A stretch of DNA of 64,000 nucleotides from Apodemus sylvaticus (GCF_947179515.1 NC_067481.1:84396515-84460514), one strand, 5' to 3'. Positions 1 to 12,110 are shown, counted from the first letter of the stretch. The notes: generated from the sequence alone by a model not told the origin. Program-made: numbers and translations.

Positions 1-1014
1 AGATGTAGATGGTGCCTGCAGGCGGGAATTTTATTTTACTTGCCTGCATAAACTTGGATTGCTAGGAGCCAGAGAACTGAAATCGCTCATACAGGCTATT
101 TCATACACTGAGACTTCCCATAAGAAGAAACCAGCAAAGAAATCAGTCAGCCCAAATCACACTCCATACTAACAAGGTGCACATAGAATCATATTCCAAA
201 ATGATGTTCTGGTCCTATTTGACAGTCTGTGTTGCTTTAGCTCTTATTCTGGAGCAGGTAGCCCAACAACACTCCCAAAATATACATGCCAAAACTCTCA
301 TTTAAGAAATAAAAACAATAAAGAAAAGAAATGGGATTTTTTTAAAGGGGTGAACCAGGGTTGTTTGCACTTTTTCAGTAAAAAAAAAAAAAAAAGCAAT
401 CTTCTAAGCAAATATTTACTCTTTGGGTCCTCGAGCATGAGATATGTATGCAGGAACGGAATGCAATCTGTTCCAGTGCATTAGCCGTTATATTGCAAAC
501 AGCAGACAAGATTCCCTTTTGTTGAGAATGCATGCCACACGCTCAAAATCAGTCTTGATCAACAAACTGCGACACAATTTGATGTTTCAGAGCTGAGAAG
601 ATTATGGACACATTTCAATTAAAAAACACATTCAGAGATGATAACTTCAATGAATTATGCAATGAAAAAAAGAAAGAAAGAAACAAGGCAGAGGCTGCCA
701 AGTTGATTCTACATGGAAAATTTTGGTCTACTTCACCAAATAACCTGGTGCATATGAATTACTTATGGTGAAGCTATGGGCAAATGTCTATTATTTATAT
801 AACAAATTCACAACTAGGGTTGATAAATAAAATGGTGTGTGTTGAATTCTAGCTCCAATCAAACGATGAAAAATTACTTATGTCTTTTACTCATACATAT
901 CTTCACTCAGATAGCTTATTATACAACTATTATGTATTAATTGCTGTTCTAGAGTCTAAAGATGCTCATCTAAGTAATAGAGGCTATAAATTCTGCCTTT
1001 ACATTGTTATATTT
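1..1014. other. AT-rich non-coding DNA, nothing recognised
   Basis: No credible open frame or known repeat family was recognised. There is an A-run at about 381-395 and a short A/AAAG-rich stretch near 665-684. The sequence is otherwise high-complexity and AT-rich. Confidence 0.5.
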
Positions 1015-1104
1015 TTTATTTGAGTGTCTGTGTGTGTGTGAGTGTATGTGGGTACATGTGTGTTTTGCTGTGAGTGTGTAGGTGGTTGTGTGAGTATGTC
1101 ATTA

Positions 1105-1145
<41 letters not shown>

Positions 1146-1295
1146 ATATGTGTGTGAAGCCAGAAGAAGGAATCAGAATCTCTAGATCTGAAGCTAAAAG
1201 CAGTTACAAATATGAATCAAACTCAGGTCCCAAACCAAACTTAGGTCCTCTGGAACAACAGTGAAAGTTCTTAACTATTTCTAGCCCCAACTACC
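1015..1295 (-). mobile_element. B3/B2-type SINE with expanded (TG)n tail
   Basis: Read on the minus strand, 1160-1293 matches the body of the rodent B3/B2 tRNA-derived SINE. Seen on the plus strand are the words CCAGAAGAAGGAATCAGA, CAAACTCAGGTCC and TAGGTCCTCTGGAACA in the order and spacing of the reverse-complemented consensus. The 3' tail of the SINE has become an imperfect (TG)n microsatellite at about 1022-1156. B2-class SINEs carry a split Pol III promoter near the tRNA-like end, but this copy is diverged and presumably inactive. Confidence 0.65.
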
Positions 1296-1300
1296 CACCC

Positions 1301-2133
1301 ACCCAACACTTTTAAGCATTATCGTGCCATCACATTTCAAAGGAGTGAATAAAATGGAGCTGAAAACAAATACTGTATATATTAAAACATCAGATACATC
1401 AAAAGGAAAATAAAATAAAATATTACTGGAAGGTGATTGCTAGTTAGGACTAGGCTTGGTGGCCTTAGGAAAGTAATTACTAGATGAAGTAAGGGAAAGT
1501 TCAGATACAAGATCATCTCAGACAAGGGAAAGATGAGACATGGCTAAGAAAGAGCTGTAGAGCAGAAGAAGGTGAAGCCAGGGGTATGGCCAAATAGAGA
1601 GCAAGGGGAAAACTATCAAGGGCCCTTACTTCATAGCAAGGGCATTGAATGAAATGAAAAGCTACTGGATAATTGCTGTATGAAAAATGCTGTTACTTCA
1701 TTTATATCTCAAATAATAATCTCAACGAATGGGAAGCACTGTGTAGAATGAATAAAATGGTAGATATTATACAATGCTTTCCCTAGAGCCAAGAAAAACA
1801 GGACTAGGTGCTGTAATCACTTCTGTCATCTCAATAGATTAGAAAACCATAAGCTGAGATGGAAGTTACCATGTGATCTTATCAAAGGTGTTTCTTTATC
1901 CTTTATAAACTAAACCAACAATGCAAGGACAAAAGGGGATAGAAACCAGCAAGGGAGTGTTTCAGTTTAAGAACAAGGGAAGATAATTCCTTAAAGACTT
2001 AAATCCTGCTTTTTAAAATGGAGGAAAATTTTACAGGCATAATACAGAGGAAAATTCAAATTTTGAAGAAAATCTCTCCTTACAGTAAAGCACAGAGATA
2101 ATTGAAAATCATCCAGAAGCAATTTAGGTTGTA
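1301..2133. other. Non-coding DNA, nothing recognised
   Basis: No repeat family or coding potential was recognised. The segment is AT-rich with purine-rich patches around 1500-1640. Confidence 0.45.
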
Positions 2134-2366
2134 TTTTTTCTAGAATAGATCCAGAAGGAAGCATCAGATGCTGTGCAGATGACTTTAAGCAGATGCTCGG
2201 TACATAGAGCACTCTTGCAAAAAGATTCCAAACCAGCTCCTGATAGATGATTTTTTTTCTAGAATTGATCCAGAAGGAAGCATCAGATGCTGTGCAGATG
2301 ATTTTAAGCAGATGCTTTGTACATAAAGCACTCTTGTAAAAAGATTCCAAACCAGCTCCTGATAGA
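2134..2366. repeat. Direct tandem duplication, period 119 bp, two copies
   Basis: Two adjacent units start with a T-run followed by CTAGAAT (CTAG at 2140 and 2259) and end with ACCAGCTCCTGATAGA. Reading them side by side gives about six substitutions over about 113 bp, so the duplication is fairly recent. A minus-strand open frame at 1991-2350 reads through both copies and shows the same internal repetition (SICLKSSAQHLMLPSGS-like twice). It is a by-product, not a gene. No family name was recognised for the unit. Confidence 0.9.
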
Positions 2367-3510
2367 CCTTCTTGCTAGCCCAAAAATATCTGCTAAAACA
2401 AAGCTAAGGGGTCTATCACCTACTTAAACATTCTGGCTCCAGCAGGCAAAGTAGTTGTTGGGTGGAGTGGAAGGGAGCAAATCGCTCTCAGGGCATCATG
2501 AGAAGCAAGGCACATCATAGTTCTCCTAGTAAATGTTGACGAGTATACAACAGGCACAAATGACATCAAGGGTGGAGGAGGATTTATGACCTAAACTGGA
2601 AACAACCTTGCAGAATCTCATTTCACAAAGAACTGAAGGAATAGTATATTCAGCCTTCCGTTTTTATATCTTTGTATGTATCTCACCACTTTGAAAAGCC
2701 TTTATTGATTAGCTATTATGTTCACAGAGCTGTAGAAAGTAGAAAATTGTGTCAGGCAGGGTCCTTGCCTCTCAAGAGCTCACATTACGGTTAAAGACAG
2801 AGCACAGGATGTGCGAATGTAAGATGCTATCCTATCCATTTAAGATAAAACAAAGAGTTTTTTTTTAAGTAAATATAGCCATTAGCTATACATAGCTCTG
2901 ATAAAGATATAACCCAATCATAGGAACAATAAAATTTGAAAAGGCAGCATATCTTAATATTGAAAACATCTACATAAATATCTACATCAAGAAAAAGTTT
3001 AAGAACCATGAACACTGTTTGAAATAACTAGGTATTTAAAAAGCAAAATGCACTAAGATGGTAGCAACTGCACAGCAGTGTAAGCAAAGCATAGGTGGAA
3101 AAATTTCATCTGGTCTTTAAAATAAAAGTGAGAAAAATTCTACATGGAACAAGTGGGCAAAGAATATCTATCATAGCCAAGTGAGAATGAGAAGCGCACT
3201 CTACATAGGTGAAACGACAGTCTAATAGATGAAATCACCAGGAAGCAGAGAGAGAAACCTGTTTTGTACAGAGAAACAACCACAAATTCTGTCTGCATGG
3301 AAAAACTTACAGTGAAGACGGTTAGAGATGCTGTAAACAATAAGAATCAAGTGATGTTTTCCAAGAAAGAAATACAGAAAATACTGAATGCAGAGAATAA
3401 TTGCTTTCATATAACAGTGAAGTAGAAGGATGCATAGTGGTTGCATCCTGAAACAGAGAAGGATCATCCATGTAGCTGTAAGGAAAATGGTACACACTGG
3501 GCTAGACATC
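2367..3510. other. Non-coding DNA, nothing recognised
   Basis: No open frame with recognisable protein similarity and no repeat family was identified. Minus-strand frames in 2827-3509 are low-complexity, hydrophobic translations of AT-rich DNA. Confidence 0.45.
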
Positions 3511-3836
3511 TTGTGGGGATGGAAAGATGACTCAGTGGATAAGAGTGCATGCTACATAAGCATGATAATCTGGGTTTGAATCTACAGTGCCCATGAAAAA
3601 TGCCAGGTATTTCTATGCACCTATAGCCCCAACACTGTAAGAGACAGAGATAAGGCCATCACTTGTCCTTGGTAATAGGCAGGATAATTCCATGTTCAAT
3701 GAGAGACCTGCCTTAGAGGAGAGAAGCTGAGAGAAACAGAGAAGAAACCAGATGTCTTTCTCTGGTCCCCATGCAACTGCATACATGTGCACCATACAAA
3801 TATGCGCACACCTACACACACACACACACACACACT
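3511..3836 (+). mobile_element. RSINE1/B4-family SINE with (CA)n tail
   Basis: The left part resembles a tRNA/ID-like head (GGATGGAAAGATGACTCAGT, then AAGCATGATAATCTGGGTTT). It is followed by a B1-like middle (CCAACACTGTAAGAGACAGA, then GAGAGACCTGCCTTAGA) and by a CA-rich tail at 3813-3836. This head-to-tail order is the composite RSINE1/B4 architecture. The copy is diverged. Short open frames here are translations of the CA tract and are not genes. Confidence 0.7.
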
Positions 3837-5459
3837 CCCTCTCTCTCTAACTGAATACACACCATACACATACAACAAATATACTCACACAGAGAAAACA
3901 TTATGTTAAAAGAGATGGCTTTGTCTCTGCACATATATTATTGTTACTATATTTAATTTATAGTCATATGTAGTCATGTGGCTTGGGAAGGACAGGAATT
4001 ATAAAAATGAAGAGGCAAAAAGAGAGCATCCATGACTTTAAACTGCACATTTTTGTCATGCCAGAACAAACCCCAGAAAATAAGTTTGCTGATTTCTTGC
4101 TGTCATCTCTCACGCCATGTCACTTTCATGTCATTTCTGCTTCTAGTCAGGAACCGAATGAATGTTTGGGGATAAATTGTCCATTACAGCAAGAAAGATG
4201 AAAGAAAGCAAGATGAGAAAGAAACAGACAGTGCTTTGCAAAACAAAGATAACAGTGGTGAGCCCGCAGTGCTGTCCCATTCGGTTGTTGATGACTGGGG
4301 AAGCTATGACAGTTTGTGAAAGTATTATCTCCACACCCAGCCTCTGGCCATGTAATCAGAAGGCAAATAACTCTGGTTCTTGACTATAAGGATGACCGAG
4401 GAGTGAGAATCTCTGCCAATTCATTGTTCAAGATTGAGTTTATGCTATGCTAATTCTTCATTTCTATTTTGAAAACTAAAATAGTTCTGAAAGCAATTAG
4501 ACATGGACATGTCATCAAACGGAATTTTACTTAGTGCTAATCAACTAATTACCAATCAAAATGGATTCACGGCCCCAAGCTTCACTTGTGTGCTGAATAG
4601 TTCTCAATTGCCAAAGAGTTCTTTCTTTAAATATTCTGGTACTGGAGTTCAAAATTATTAACTATGGTATAATCCTATCAGAAATACTTTGGATGATTTG
4701 TAATTCAAGTTTGAACCATCAGGGCTGGAGTGGTCATGGAGATAGCGAATTGGGCAAGAAAACATTATTCTAACAGTTACTGTGATTGATAAATACTTCA
4801 TTCACCTAGAGTCTATAAGAAAAGAATTCTTTTTAAATGCTTTTTAAGGTTGGTAGACAAAGGAGAATAGGCAACGTTTTATTGCTATGTGCTATAACAA
4901 TTTCAAATACAAACCAAGCTACATTATTTCCCAGACAAGTAAGAGCATCCACACACTACTGAATCTATTATGCCTTCAGTATCATTCCATCCATTGTTGT
5001 AAGGTTTATAATGATGGTTTGTTGGTGTTGGATATTGGCTGGATATTTAGTTGTTTCATAAAATTGTTTTTCACAATAGATTAGACAGCACGAGGTTCAT
5101 AGCAATCTATGCTGGATGGACTTCACACAGCACTGCCTTAGCAATCGTAAAAAGTTCTTCATGATCCTTCATGATCTTCTGGTGAGCCAAACTCAAATAC
5201 TTAATAGAGAATTACGAATTTAAGTTCATTAAGGAATGTCCTAGAAAGCAAGCCTATTGAAAATAATTCTTCAAAAAGATTTGTTCTGGAAACAATAAAT
5301 CATTCAGGTTCTGTGGACACATACCTAAAGGAATTGCTCTTTCTCCTGTAGCATGAAATCAGCCAAAAGGACAGTATTAAGCCAAAGAAATGCAAATATG
5401 TTTAATAGAACAACTGTATCTATGAACACAAACAACTGCTAACAATGAGGCCCTACTAC
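3837..5459. other. Non-coding DNA, nothing recognised
   Basis: AT-rich DNA with small open frames (for example 3983-4201 and 4162-4383, plus strand) that have no recognisable domain. No RNA gene or repeat family was identified. Confidence 0.4.
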
Positions 5460-5609
5460 ACTGAGGTTATAAAGGATCAGATTCTAAAGACTCACAGAAC
5501 AAAATAATATCAGTGGTGTTCATCAGTAGACATTGCCATCTCTTGCTGTTGGGAATAAGATCTAGTACAATGGCTTTGAGAGATATCTCATCAATGTATT
5601 TCAGAATAA

Positions 5610-6085
5610 AATATGTTGAGTGGTCCTGCAAGTAAATTCCTAAACATTTGTGCAAGTGAATAGCAAATTTGTTTCTGTGCAAAACTCTACACACAAATTT
5701 TTTAACAAAATCTCTATTCATAATTGTTAATAATTAGGAACAACCAAGGTAAATGGCCTGTGGTGTTTCCATGCAAAATAATGGGATTCTGCAGCTAACA
5801 GAGGTGTACAGTTGAATCATGATACAACTGTAGGGAAATTTTAAACACATCTTGCTAAGTGAAAGCAATTGTCTTTCAACAACTAGATGCTCCATAAATC
5901 CCCCTATGAGGCTTTCTGTGAAAAGTAGAGTACAGAGCACTATTATAGATCAGCACTATTGCCACGGGAGTGAAGTAGACAGAAGAGACATGACTGGTGG
6001 AGATTGAAAATTGTTCACAGGATCCTGTCATGATCTTTCTATGACATTATATATACTGCCCAAAGTGAACCTGAATGTAAACTAC
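5610..6085 (+). mobile_element. Probable ancient mammalian L1 (L1M) remnant
   Basis: Word order resembles the ORF2 end and 3' region of old mammalian L1s. In sequence there are ATTCATAATTGTTAATAATT then AGGAACAACC (compare the conserved segment meaning 'tail of ORF2'), AATAATGGGATTCTGCAGC, TTGCTAAGTGAAAGCAA and later a GACATT...GAAC 3'UTR-like stretch. It is heavily mutated, with no open frame. The assignment is by remembered consensus only and the boundaries are approximate. Confidence 0.45.
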
Positions 6086-6821
6086 TATATAGTTCAAAAT
6101 AACAATACAAAGAACACTACAAATCCATCAGCTTCAATAAATGAACCCTATTGATAAAAAATATTAATTGTGGGCAAAATGATGACAAGAAGATGGCTGT
6201 ATAGGGAACTCTGAACACTGTCTGTTCAATTTATAGATATGTATAACACTCTCCATAATGGGGATGGGGCAAAGAACAAACAACACACTCCTTTGTTCTA
6301 GGGGCTACGGTCTATTGATTCTGGTCTAAAGAATTAGAAGGTGGAAGAGCATGTGGTGTTTGTGAGGTTATCGTCATATTTGTAAAGCTTACTGCTTTGA
6401 AAAAATCCACTCAATGTGCCTTACAATTTTTGTTGTTGTTGTTTGGAAAAGGGACCTCTTAAGAACAGTCTTGACAGCATTCATATCAGACTTATTGTCC
6501 ACTATACCATGCTCATTCCATACATTTTAATAGTAAAGCTGTCTCACTCAGGAGACCGCTTTACAGCCCAGCAGAGTCCCTAACCTGAAGAGTTAGAAGA
6601 CTTTATCACAAGTAAAGCAAAATTTGTAGATATTTTACCCAGCCTGCTGGGAATATTCCCCCATGTGGAATTACTGTCATGGCTCTTTTAATAGTCTTAT
6701 TGTAATTTGGACTTCTTTGTTTCTCAACTGTTACATAACCATCATTAGCATAGAAGATAAACCTAATATTTTTATAAAGTATGATAAAAGTAAACATTGC
6801 AATCTTCTTAAAAAAGGTGTA
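6086..6821. other. Non-coding DNA, nothing recognised
   Basis: AT-rich sequence with a short TTG-rich run near 6430-6450. No gene or repeat family was recognised. Confidence 0.4.
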
Positions 6822-7061
6822 TGAATTTTTATTTTATGTGTCTGAGTATTAGGCTGCATATACTCACTTTCACCATTTGTATGCTTTGTGCCCATGGAGG
6901 CCAGAAGAGTGTGTCAGATTTGATGGAACTGACAGTTGGGTGACAGCTGGGTCGATGGAAGTTAAATAGATGTGAGCCACCATGTGGTTACTAGGTATTT
7001 GTACCAGGTCTTCTCAAAGACCAAGCACTGTTCTTTACTGCTGAGCCACTTCTCCAGTTCA
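6822..7061 (-). mobile_element. B3/B2-type SINE
   Basis: On the plus strand the reverse-complemented B2/B3 layout is seen: TTTTTATTTTATGTGTCTGA tail, GGCCAGAAGAGTGTGTCAGA, GTGAGCCACCATGTGGTTAC, and a final GCTGAGCCACTTCTCCAG (the complement of the box-A-containing SINE head). The copy is diverged and carries an insertion near 6940-6960. The small frame at 6972-7184 partly overlies it and has no protein meaning. Confidence 0.75.
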
Positions 7062-7145
7062 AACTTCTCATACTTCCGGACAGCAGGGATGTTTATTGCA
7101 TTTTCATATATGGATGAAGTTTTTATTCAATATAATATACTTATT

Positions 7146-7296
7146 CTTGGTAATAACTCTATAACCTATTTCAATTTTTTGTAACAATAGCATAATCTAT
7201 TTTATACACTTGGTAACAATACCATAGTCTTTTTTATATTCTTGGTAACACTTCCATAGCCTGTTTTATTTTCTTGGTAACAATACCATAATAGGA
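7146..7296. repeat. Degenerate minisatellite, 32-bp unit, about five copies
   Basis: The unit begins CTTGGTAACAATACCATA and continues into a T-rich half. Unit starts are visible at 7146, about 7177, 7209, 7241 and 7273, so the spacing is a regular 31-32 bp. Copies differ by a few substitutions. It lies just downstream of the SINE at 6822-7061 and is not part of its consensus. Confidence 0.85.
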
Positions 7297-7944
7297 AATC
7301 ATATATTCAACAGTATCATTATTGTTCTCAATGCTAAATTGTTTTTCTTATGTTTCAAAATTTTAGCAAAGAAAATGTAAGTCAAGTCATAAATGTAATG
7401 AATAATAGATGACATGATGCCTATAAAAGTATAGCTGTCCTTTTTCTAAAGTTGGCTTTTTACTCTAAAATTGAAGTGATAATATGTTTCCAGTCAAGAG
7501 TAAGAAAATTAGCTAGCTCAGCATTCTTCTGCTGCTGTGATGTCAGATATACAAAAGCCTTTATTTTTTCAGAACCATATTCTCAGAATTGTTGCAAGCT
7601 TATTTCTCTTCTTTTTTATGTCACTTTCAATGGAGAATATCATCATTCAAAATTATAAATAATAGAAAGTTAACTAGTTACTTTAAAGATCATACTGATT
7701 ATCTTCTAGGGGTAGGATACCCAAGTAGAAATGAAAGACTTAATTTCTCAACATCTGTATATATCAGATAATTTCCTTCTATCAAAGACTAGAAATATTT
7801 ATCCTCTCCTTCTCTATAACTATACGAATAGCCAGTTGAGATGACATACATGCTGTGATGGTGATATATGGCTCAGTGAGTGAGTCTTTATCAAGATAGG
7901 TAAAACCCTGAGTTTGACATGGAGAAAAGGAAAGAGTAAGAAAG

Positions 7945-7945
<1 letters not shown>
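7297..7945. other. Non-coding DNA, nothing recognised
   Basis: AT-rich, with no recognised repeats. Small plus-strand frames at 7452-7658 and 7589-7771 have no recognisable domain. Confidence 0.4.

Positions 7946-7987
<42 letters not shown>
7946..7987. repeat. (CA)21 dinucleotide microsatellite
   Basis: An uninterrupted CA run of about 42 bp. Runs this long and perfect are usually length-polymorphic. The minus-strand Cys-Val repeat frames crossing it are translations of the repeat. Confidence 0.97.
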
Positions 7988-7989
<2 letters not shown>

Positions 7990-9985
7990 TGGGTGAGGGG
8001 TAAGAAGGGAATATAGAAATAGATGGTATGAAAATAGCAAAAAAGAGAAAAAATAACTTTTAAGTAGAAACAGCAACATCTGAATTATGAATTTCCCAAG
8101 TAATCTGTTCTCGAGAAAGTATAAATACTGTTTAGAAGAGTAACAGAGATATCGCATACACCAGCTATTTGCTTGTATGATTCTGTCATATAAAAAACAC
8201 ATTAATAACTCAAGGTAAAATGCATTAAGAGAGGCCTCGGTGCCATATAACTGTACTATGTCCCAACAGTTTTTCATTCTGATATTTAAATGTGGGAGGA
8301 AGGCAAGTATGAATCAGAGCTTGTGAGGGGAATCTTGGCTGTTATTTTGCTAATTTAATGTTCAGCATCTGGTCTACCTGCTGCTCTGCATGAGTCTTGG
8401 TAATCTGATACTGATCAGGGAACACTGATAGAAGAAAAATGAGTCAGCTTCAGATTGACATTCCTTGCTGGGGAGCTAGCAACATTCAAGCTTATTAAAA
8501 GCAGTCAATAATAACTAACCAAACTTTTGCTTTTGAACTATTTTAGCAGATGGTTGCTATAGATCTTCATAAGCTCAGATACAGCGCTCATTTGCATTTT
8601 CTTGTCTTCGTAGTAAATAATTGCCAAGGTTTGAGTCTTTGCTTGCATTCCCTTTAGATAACTCTCCAGGTTGAAATTTCAGCCTACATGTTTTCTACTT
8701 TGTGGAAGCAAGATCAGAAACAGTAATCATTAAATGTGGACTAGAGGCATATACGGTTTCCAACACACACCTTAGAAACACAAGTTGTCTTAGGCAAATG
8801 CTTCATTTCTTAAACTGTAAAATATGAGATTTTTGTGTATGCCAGAGTCTGCTTATATAAGCCATTTTTTTAAGCTGTAAAAAAAATCTGTGTCAAGAGA
8901 GTAATATTTTTAATATCAGCAGAGCATTTTTATAGTTACAAGTAGATAATTATAACAAAGTCATACTTCTGAGTTAGGTACATCATAGGACCAAATTTGT
9001 TAATGTCTCAGCACAATACAAATCTGGGAAGCTTTGCTAATAGATCTAGTTTTATGTGTTTCACTTTACCCACATAGAACTGACTCCACTTACTAGGTAT
9101 TTTCCTCTTCTTTAGTCTACCATAGTCTACTTCCAAATATACTTAAAATAATTTTTCTCTCCACAGTGCCTCCTTTAAATAAAGAATAATAACTGCTGTA
9201 TGAAAGAAAGAAGGCATCTTCATAGTTAATAAGAAACACAAAAGTCTATGTTATAGATATGTAATTTCTTATACTTTTCATTTTTTTCCAAAAAGGAAAA
9301 AAAAAATAAGTATCAAATCCAAGAGTAGTCCTTATCATTTGAAGAAATAACCAAACTAGATGGCATGTAATCTAGCTTCATAATTCAACAGCCACTCAGC
9401 AATACTGTAACCAAAGCTGCTCAAGAAAGTTCTCAAGAGAATCATAGATTCTGTGTTATTAGGTTCCAAGCAAGAGAAAAATTGCACTGTTGGTATCAAC
9501 TATGTACATTAACTGACCTGATACTGATAATGTCACTTTTTCCTGTCTTGTGTTAATCTATTCTGCTCTGACTCCTAGCTTGGTCATCTGACCTATCCAG
9601 TCAGTGAGGTATCAGTCAATGTGTTCCAAGGAGAACACAAACTTGAGAGCCTATGCTTAGTTTTGCTTAACGCTTTGCACAACTGAGCTGGTTTACCCCC
9701 AGGCCCTTGCCACTACCAAGCAAGGATGACTACAGCACGCTGAGAACAAATTTTGAGCAGTACTGGATAAAGTTAAAGTCTCCAAGCTAAATCCATCCTG
9801 ATCTAAATTGTTATTTGCAACATTTCAAATACATGACCTAACAGAGTTCAGGCTAACTACATGCTGTAATTGACATGACCATGGTATCAGACCATAGATT
9901 CACTTAAAACAAATTGTCTGTCTTTTAAATACGTTTTTTTCATTTGGTAGTTGTTATAGTTGGCAATAGTTAATAATTGGTACAC
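7988..9985. other. High-complexity non-coding DNA, no repeat recognised
   Basis: About 2 kb with no recognised SINE, LINE or microsatellite and no credible coding frame. It is one of the longest apparently repeat-free stretches in the window, so ancient repeats or conserved regulatory elements could be present but cannot be shown from one sequence. Confidence 0.4.
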
Positions 9986-9986
9986 T

Positions 9987-10181
9987 TAATTCTATTCTTT
10001 TATTTTTTGTGTTTTTTGGATTTTTTTTTTTTGAGACATGGTTTCTCTGTAGAGCCCTGGCTGTCCTGGAACTCACTCTGTAGACCAAGCTGGCCTCGAA
10101 CTCAGAAATCCGCCTGCCTCTGCCTCCCAGAGTGCTGGGATTACAGGCATGTGCCACCACCGCCCAACTAATTCTATTCTT
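9987..10181 (-). mobile_element. B1 SINE with 13-bp target-site duplication
   Basis: The T-run at 10021-10032 followed by GAGACATGGTTTCTCTGTAG, then CTGGCTGTCCTGGAACTCAC, and ending GTGCCACCACCGCCCAAC is a nearly complete B1 on the minus strand (7SL RNA-derived SINE). The direct repeat TAATTCTATTCTT flanks it at 9987-9999 and 10169-10181, so the insertion is intact with its A-tail. Frames on both strands over it (for example minus-strand MVAHACNPSTLGG) are standard B1 translations and not genes. Confidence 0.95.
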
Positions 10182-11350
10182 AAAATCTTTCCAAAATCAT
10201 ATTAATTAGCAATTTTTTTCTAAATATTATGAGTAACTGAACTGAATAATCTTCCCCTTTTCTTCTCCTTTTCCAATAGTTTAAATGAAATATTTATAAC
10301 ACTAATAGTCTCATTATAGTTACTACTTATTTAGATGTGATAAACCAATTAACCAAAATTACTAACTCAACTTTACAGATCAACATTTTACAATTAAAGC
10401 ATGCACTTTACCTGTCTTTAGTAATGAAGAAAAAGATCCAAACCCCAAAAGGTTCAATTTTAGAAATTTTGTAAATATTTACAAAAATCCTTAAGAATTT
10501 AGGGTAAACTCAAAAACAAGAAACAAAACTTTATTTCAATTTACCAAAAACAGACTTACTTAAGCGATTTCTTATTTGTGTATTTTACTTTTTGAATGTC
10601 CAATAGTCATATCTTGATAACAAAGAGAATCCATCAATCTCATTATTTCCATACTGGAAGCCAAAGTTTGCTGTAAAGGAATTGTTCATCTCTAATTGAC
10701 TTTACATGATTTTCTCAAAGACAGCATATTAGCATTAGTCTTCTTGTTACATAAAATAAATCAATATTGATTAGTATTTCAGTATTTTAATTGTCTCTTT
10801 ATATGGAGTGGTTGGGAATCACCATTATCGGGGTAAGATGGGATATGAGACAATGGGAAGATGATGCCCTTGGCTTCCTTTCATATTGTATCAAATCCTT
10901 CTATCACCTATTTATCATTAATAAACTGCATTGCAAATACATACAGTGGTGACTAAGGACAACCTAGTAACCTGTTCTTGATAAATATCCAATGTAAAGT
11001 AAGTCATAAATTTGAAAGGAGGTAGGAGAGACACAGGAGGAATTCAAAGGAGAAGCAGAAAGGGGAGAAGTAATGCAGCTGCCATACTCACACACCAAAT
11101 TCTCAAAAAAAGAATTTTACGTTGAAAGCATGTAATTTCTACATTTTTAGCTATTAACTAAAAGGTAAAAAAAAATGCAGGTTTTTTTCTCGTGGATTTA
11201 TATGGAACCATAAGAGGATGTAGAATTTAACACAGCCTGAGATTTGCCAAGGCAAAAAGTCCTCTTTGTTTTCTTGATACTGACAATAGTCATTTCAAGT
11301 CTGTTTCCATAATTCTAAATCTCTACTACATGTTTTTACAGCTCTTTTTT
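10182..11350. other. Non-coding DNA, nothing recognised
   Basis: AT-rich DNA. A purine-rich stretch at about 11020-11080 could be a degraded L1 3' tail, but this is not convincing. No gene or RNA was identified. Confidence 0.4.
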
Positions 11351-11429
11351 AAAAACACTTATTTATGGGGAATGCACACACACACACATACACACACACA
11401 CACACATACACACACACACACACATTTTC

Positions 11430-11932
11430 CAAAGCCACACACTATTGTGAATGCCAACAAGTGCTTGCTGACAGGAACCTGATATAACTATTTCTAGAGA
11501 GGCCCTGACAGTGCCTGACAAATACAGAGGTGGATGCTCTCAGCCAACCATTGAACTGAGCACAGGGACCCCGAGGGAGGAGCTACAGAAAGGACCCAAG
11601 GAGCTGAAGAGGTTTACAGCCCCATAGGAGGAACAACAATATGAACCAACCAGTAACCCCAGAGCTCCCAAGAACTTAACCACTAACCAAAGAGTTCAAA
11701 TGGAGGGACCCATGGCTCCAGTCACATGGGTAGCAGAGAATGGCCTGATTGGACACCAATGAGAGGAGAGGCCCTTTATTCTGTGAAAGGGTAAGGAAAT
11801 GCCAGGACAGGAAAGCAGGAGTGGCTGGGTTAGTGAGCAGGGAGAGGGGGGATGGGTTTGGGGTTGGGGGGGGGATGAGGAAAGGGGATAACATTTAAAA
11901 TGTAAATAAAGAAAATATCTAATAAAAAAGAT
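11430..11932 (+). mobile_element. L1/Lx 3'UTR, 5'-truncated
   Basis: The plus-strand sequence carries the standard murine L1 3'UTR words in order: AGAGAGGCCCTGACAGTGCC, GAGCTGAAGAGGTTTACAGC, GGCCTGATTGGACACCAATG, AGGAGAGGCCCTTTATTCTG, then a G-rich polypurine tract (11840-11880) and the end ACATTTAAAATGTAAATAAA followed by an A-rich tail. No ORF2 coding sequence remains. It is flanked by CA repeats on both sides. Confidence 0.85.
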
Positions 11933-11953
11933 AAAAACACGTATTTATTGGGA

Positions 11954-11956
<3 letters not shown>

Positions 11957-11991
<35 letters not shown>
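11957..11991. repeat. (CA)n microsatellite
   Basis: A CA run of about 35 bp at the right junction of the L1 insertion. A related interrupted CA tract lies at about 11374-11424 on the left side. Confidence 0.95.
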
Positions 11992-11992
<1 letters not shown>

Positions 11993-12110
11993 ATTGTTCT
12001 TGTGGAGGCCAGAGACAACTTTCAGAAATCAAGTCTCTCCTTATGCCATGAAGGTCCTGAGGATTAAAGATATTTATAAGACTGCACAAGAACAACTGAT
12101 TGGAGTCCAA

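Larger units (their letters stand above)
11351..12110 (-). mobile_element. B3/B4-type SINE split by an L1 insertion
   Basis: The left piece (from AAAAACACTTATTTATGGGG at 11351) and the right piece (from AAAAACACGTATTTATTGGG at 11933) share the same start, each followed by a CA run. The right piece continues with TTCTTGTGGAGGCCAGAGAC and CAAGTCTCTCCTTATGCCAT, a typical minus-strand rodent SINE body. The L1 3' end at about 11430-11932 lies between them. The flanking duplication (over 30 bp plus the CA tract) is longer than a normal L1 target-site duplication. Confidence 0.6.

Noticed and set aside
1991..2350. 119-aa minus-strand frame with an internal repeat
   Set aside because: The internal repeat comes from the 119-bp DNA duplication. 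There is no recognisable domain and no start or splice context.
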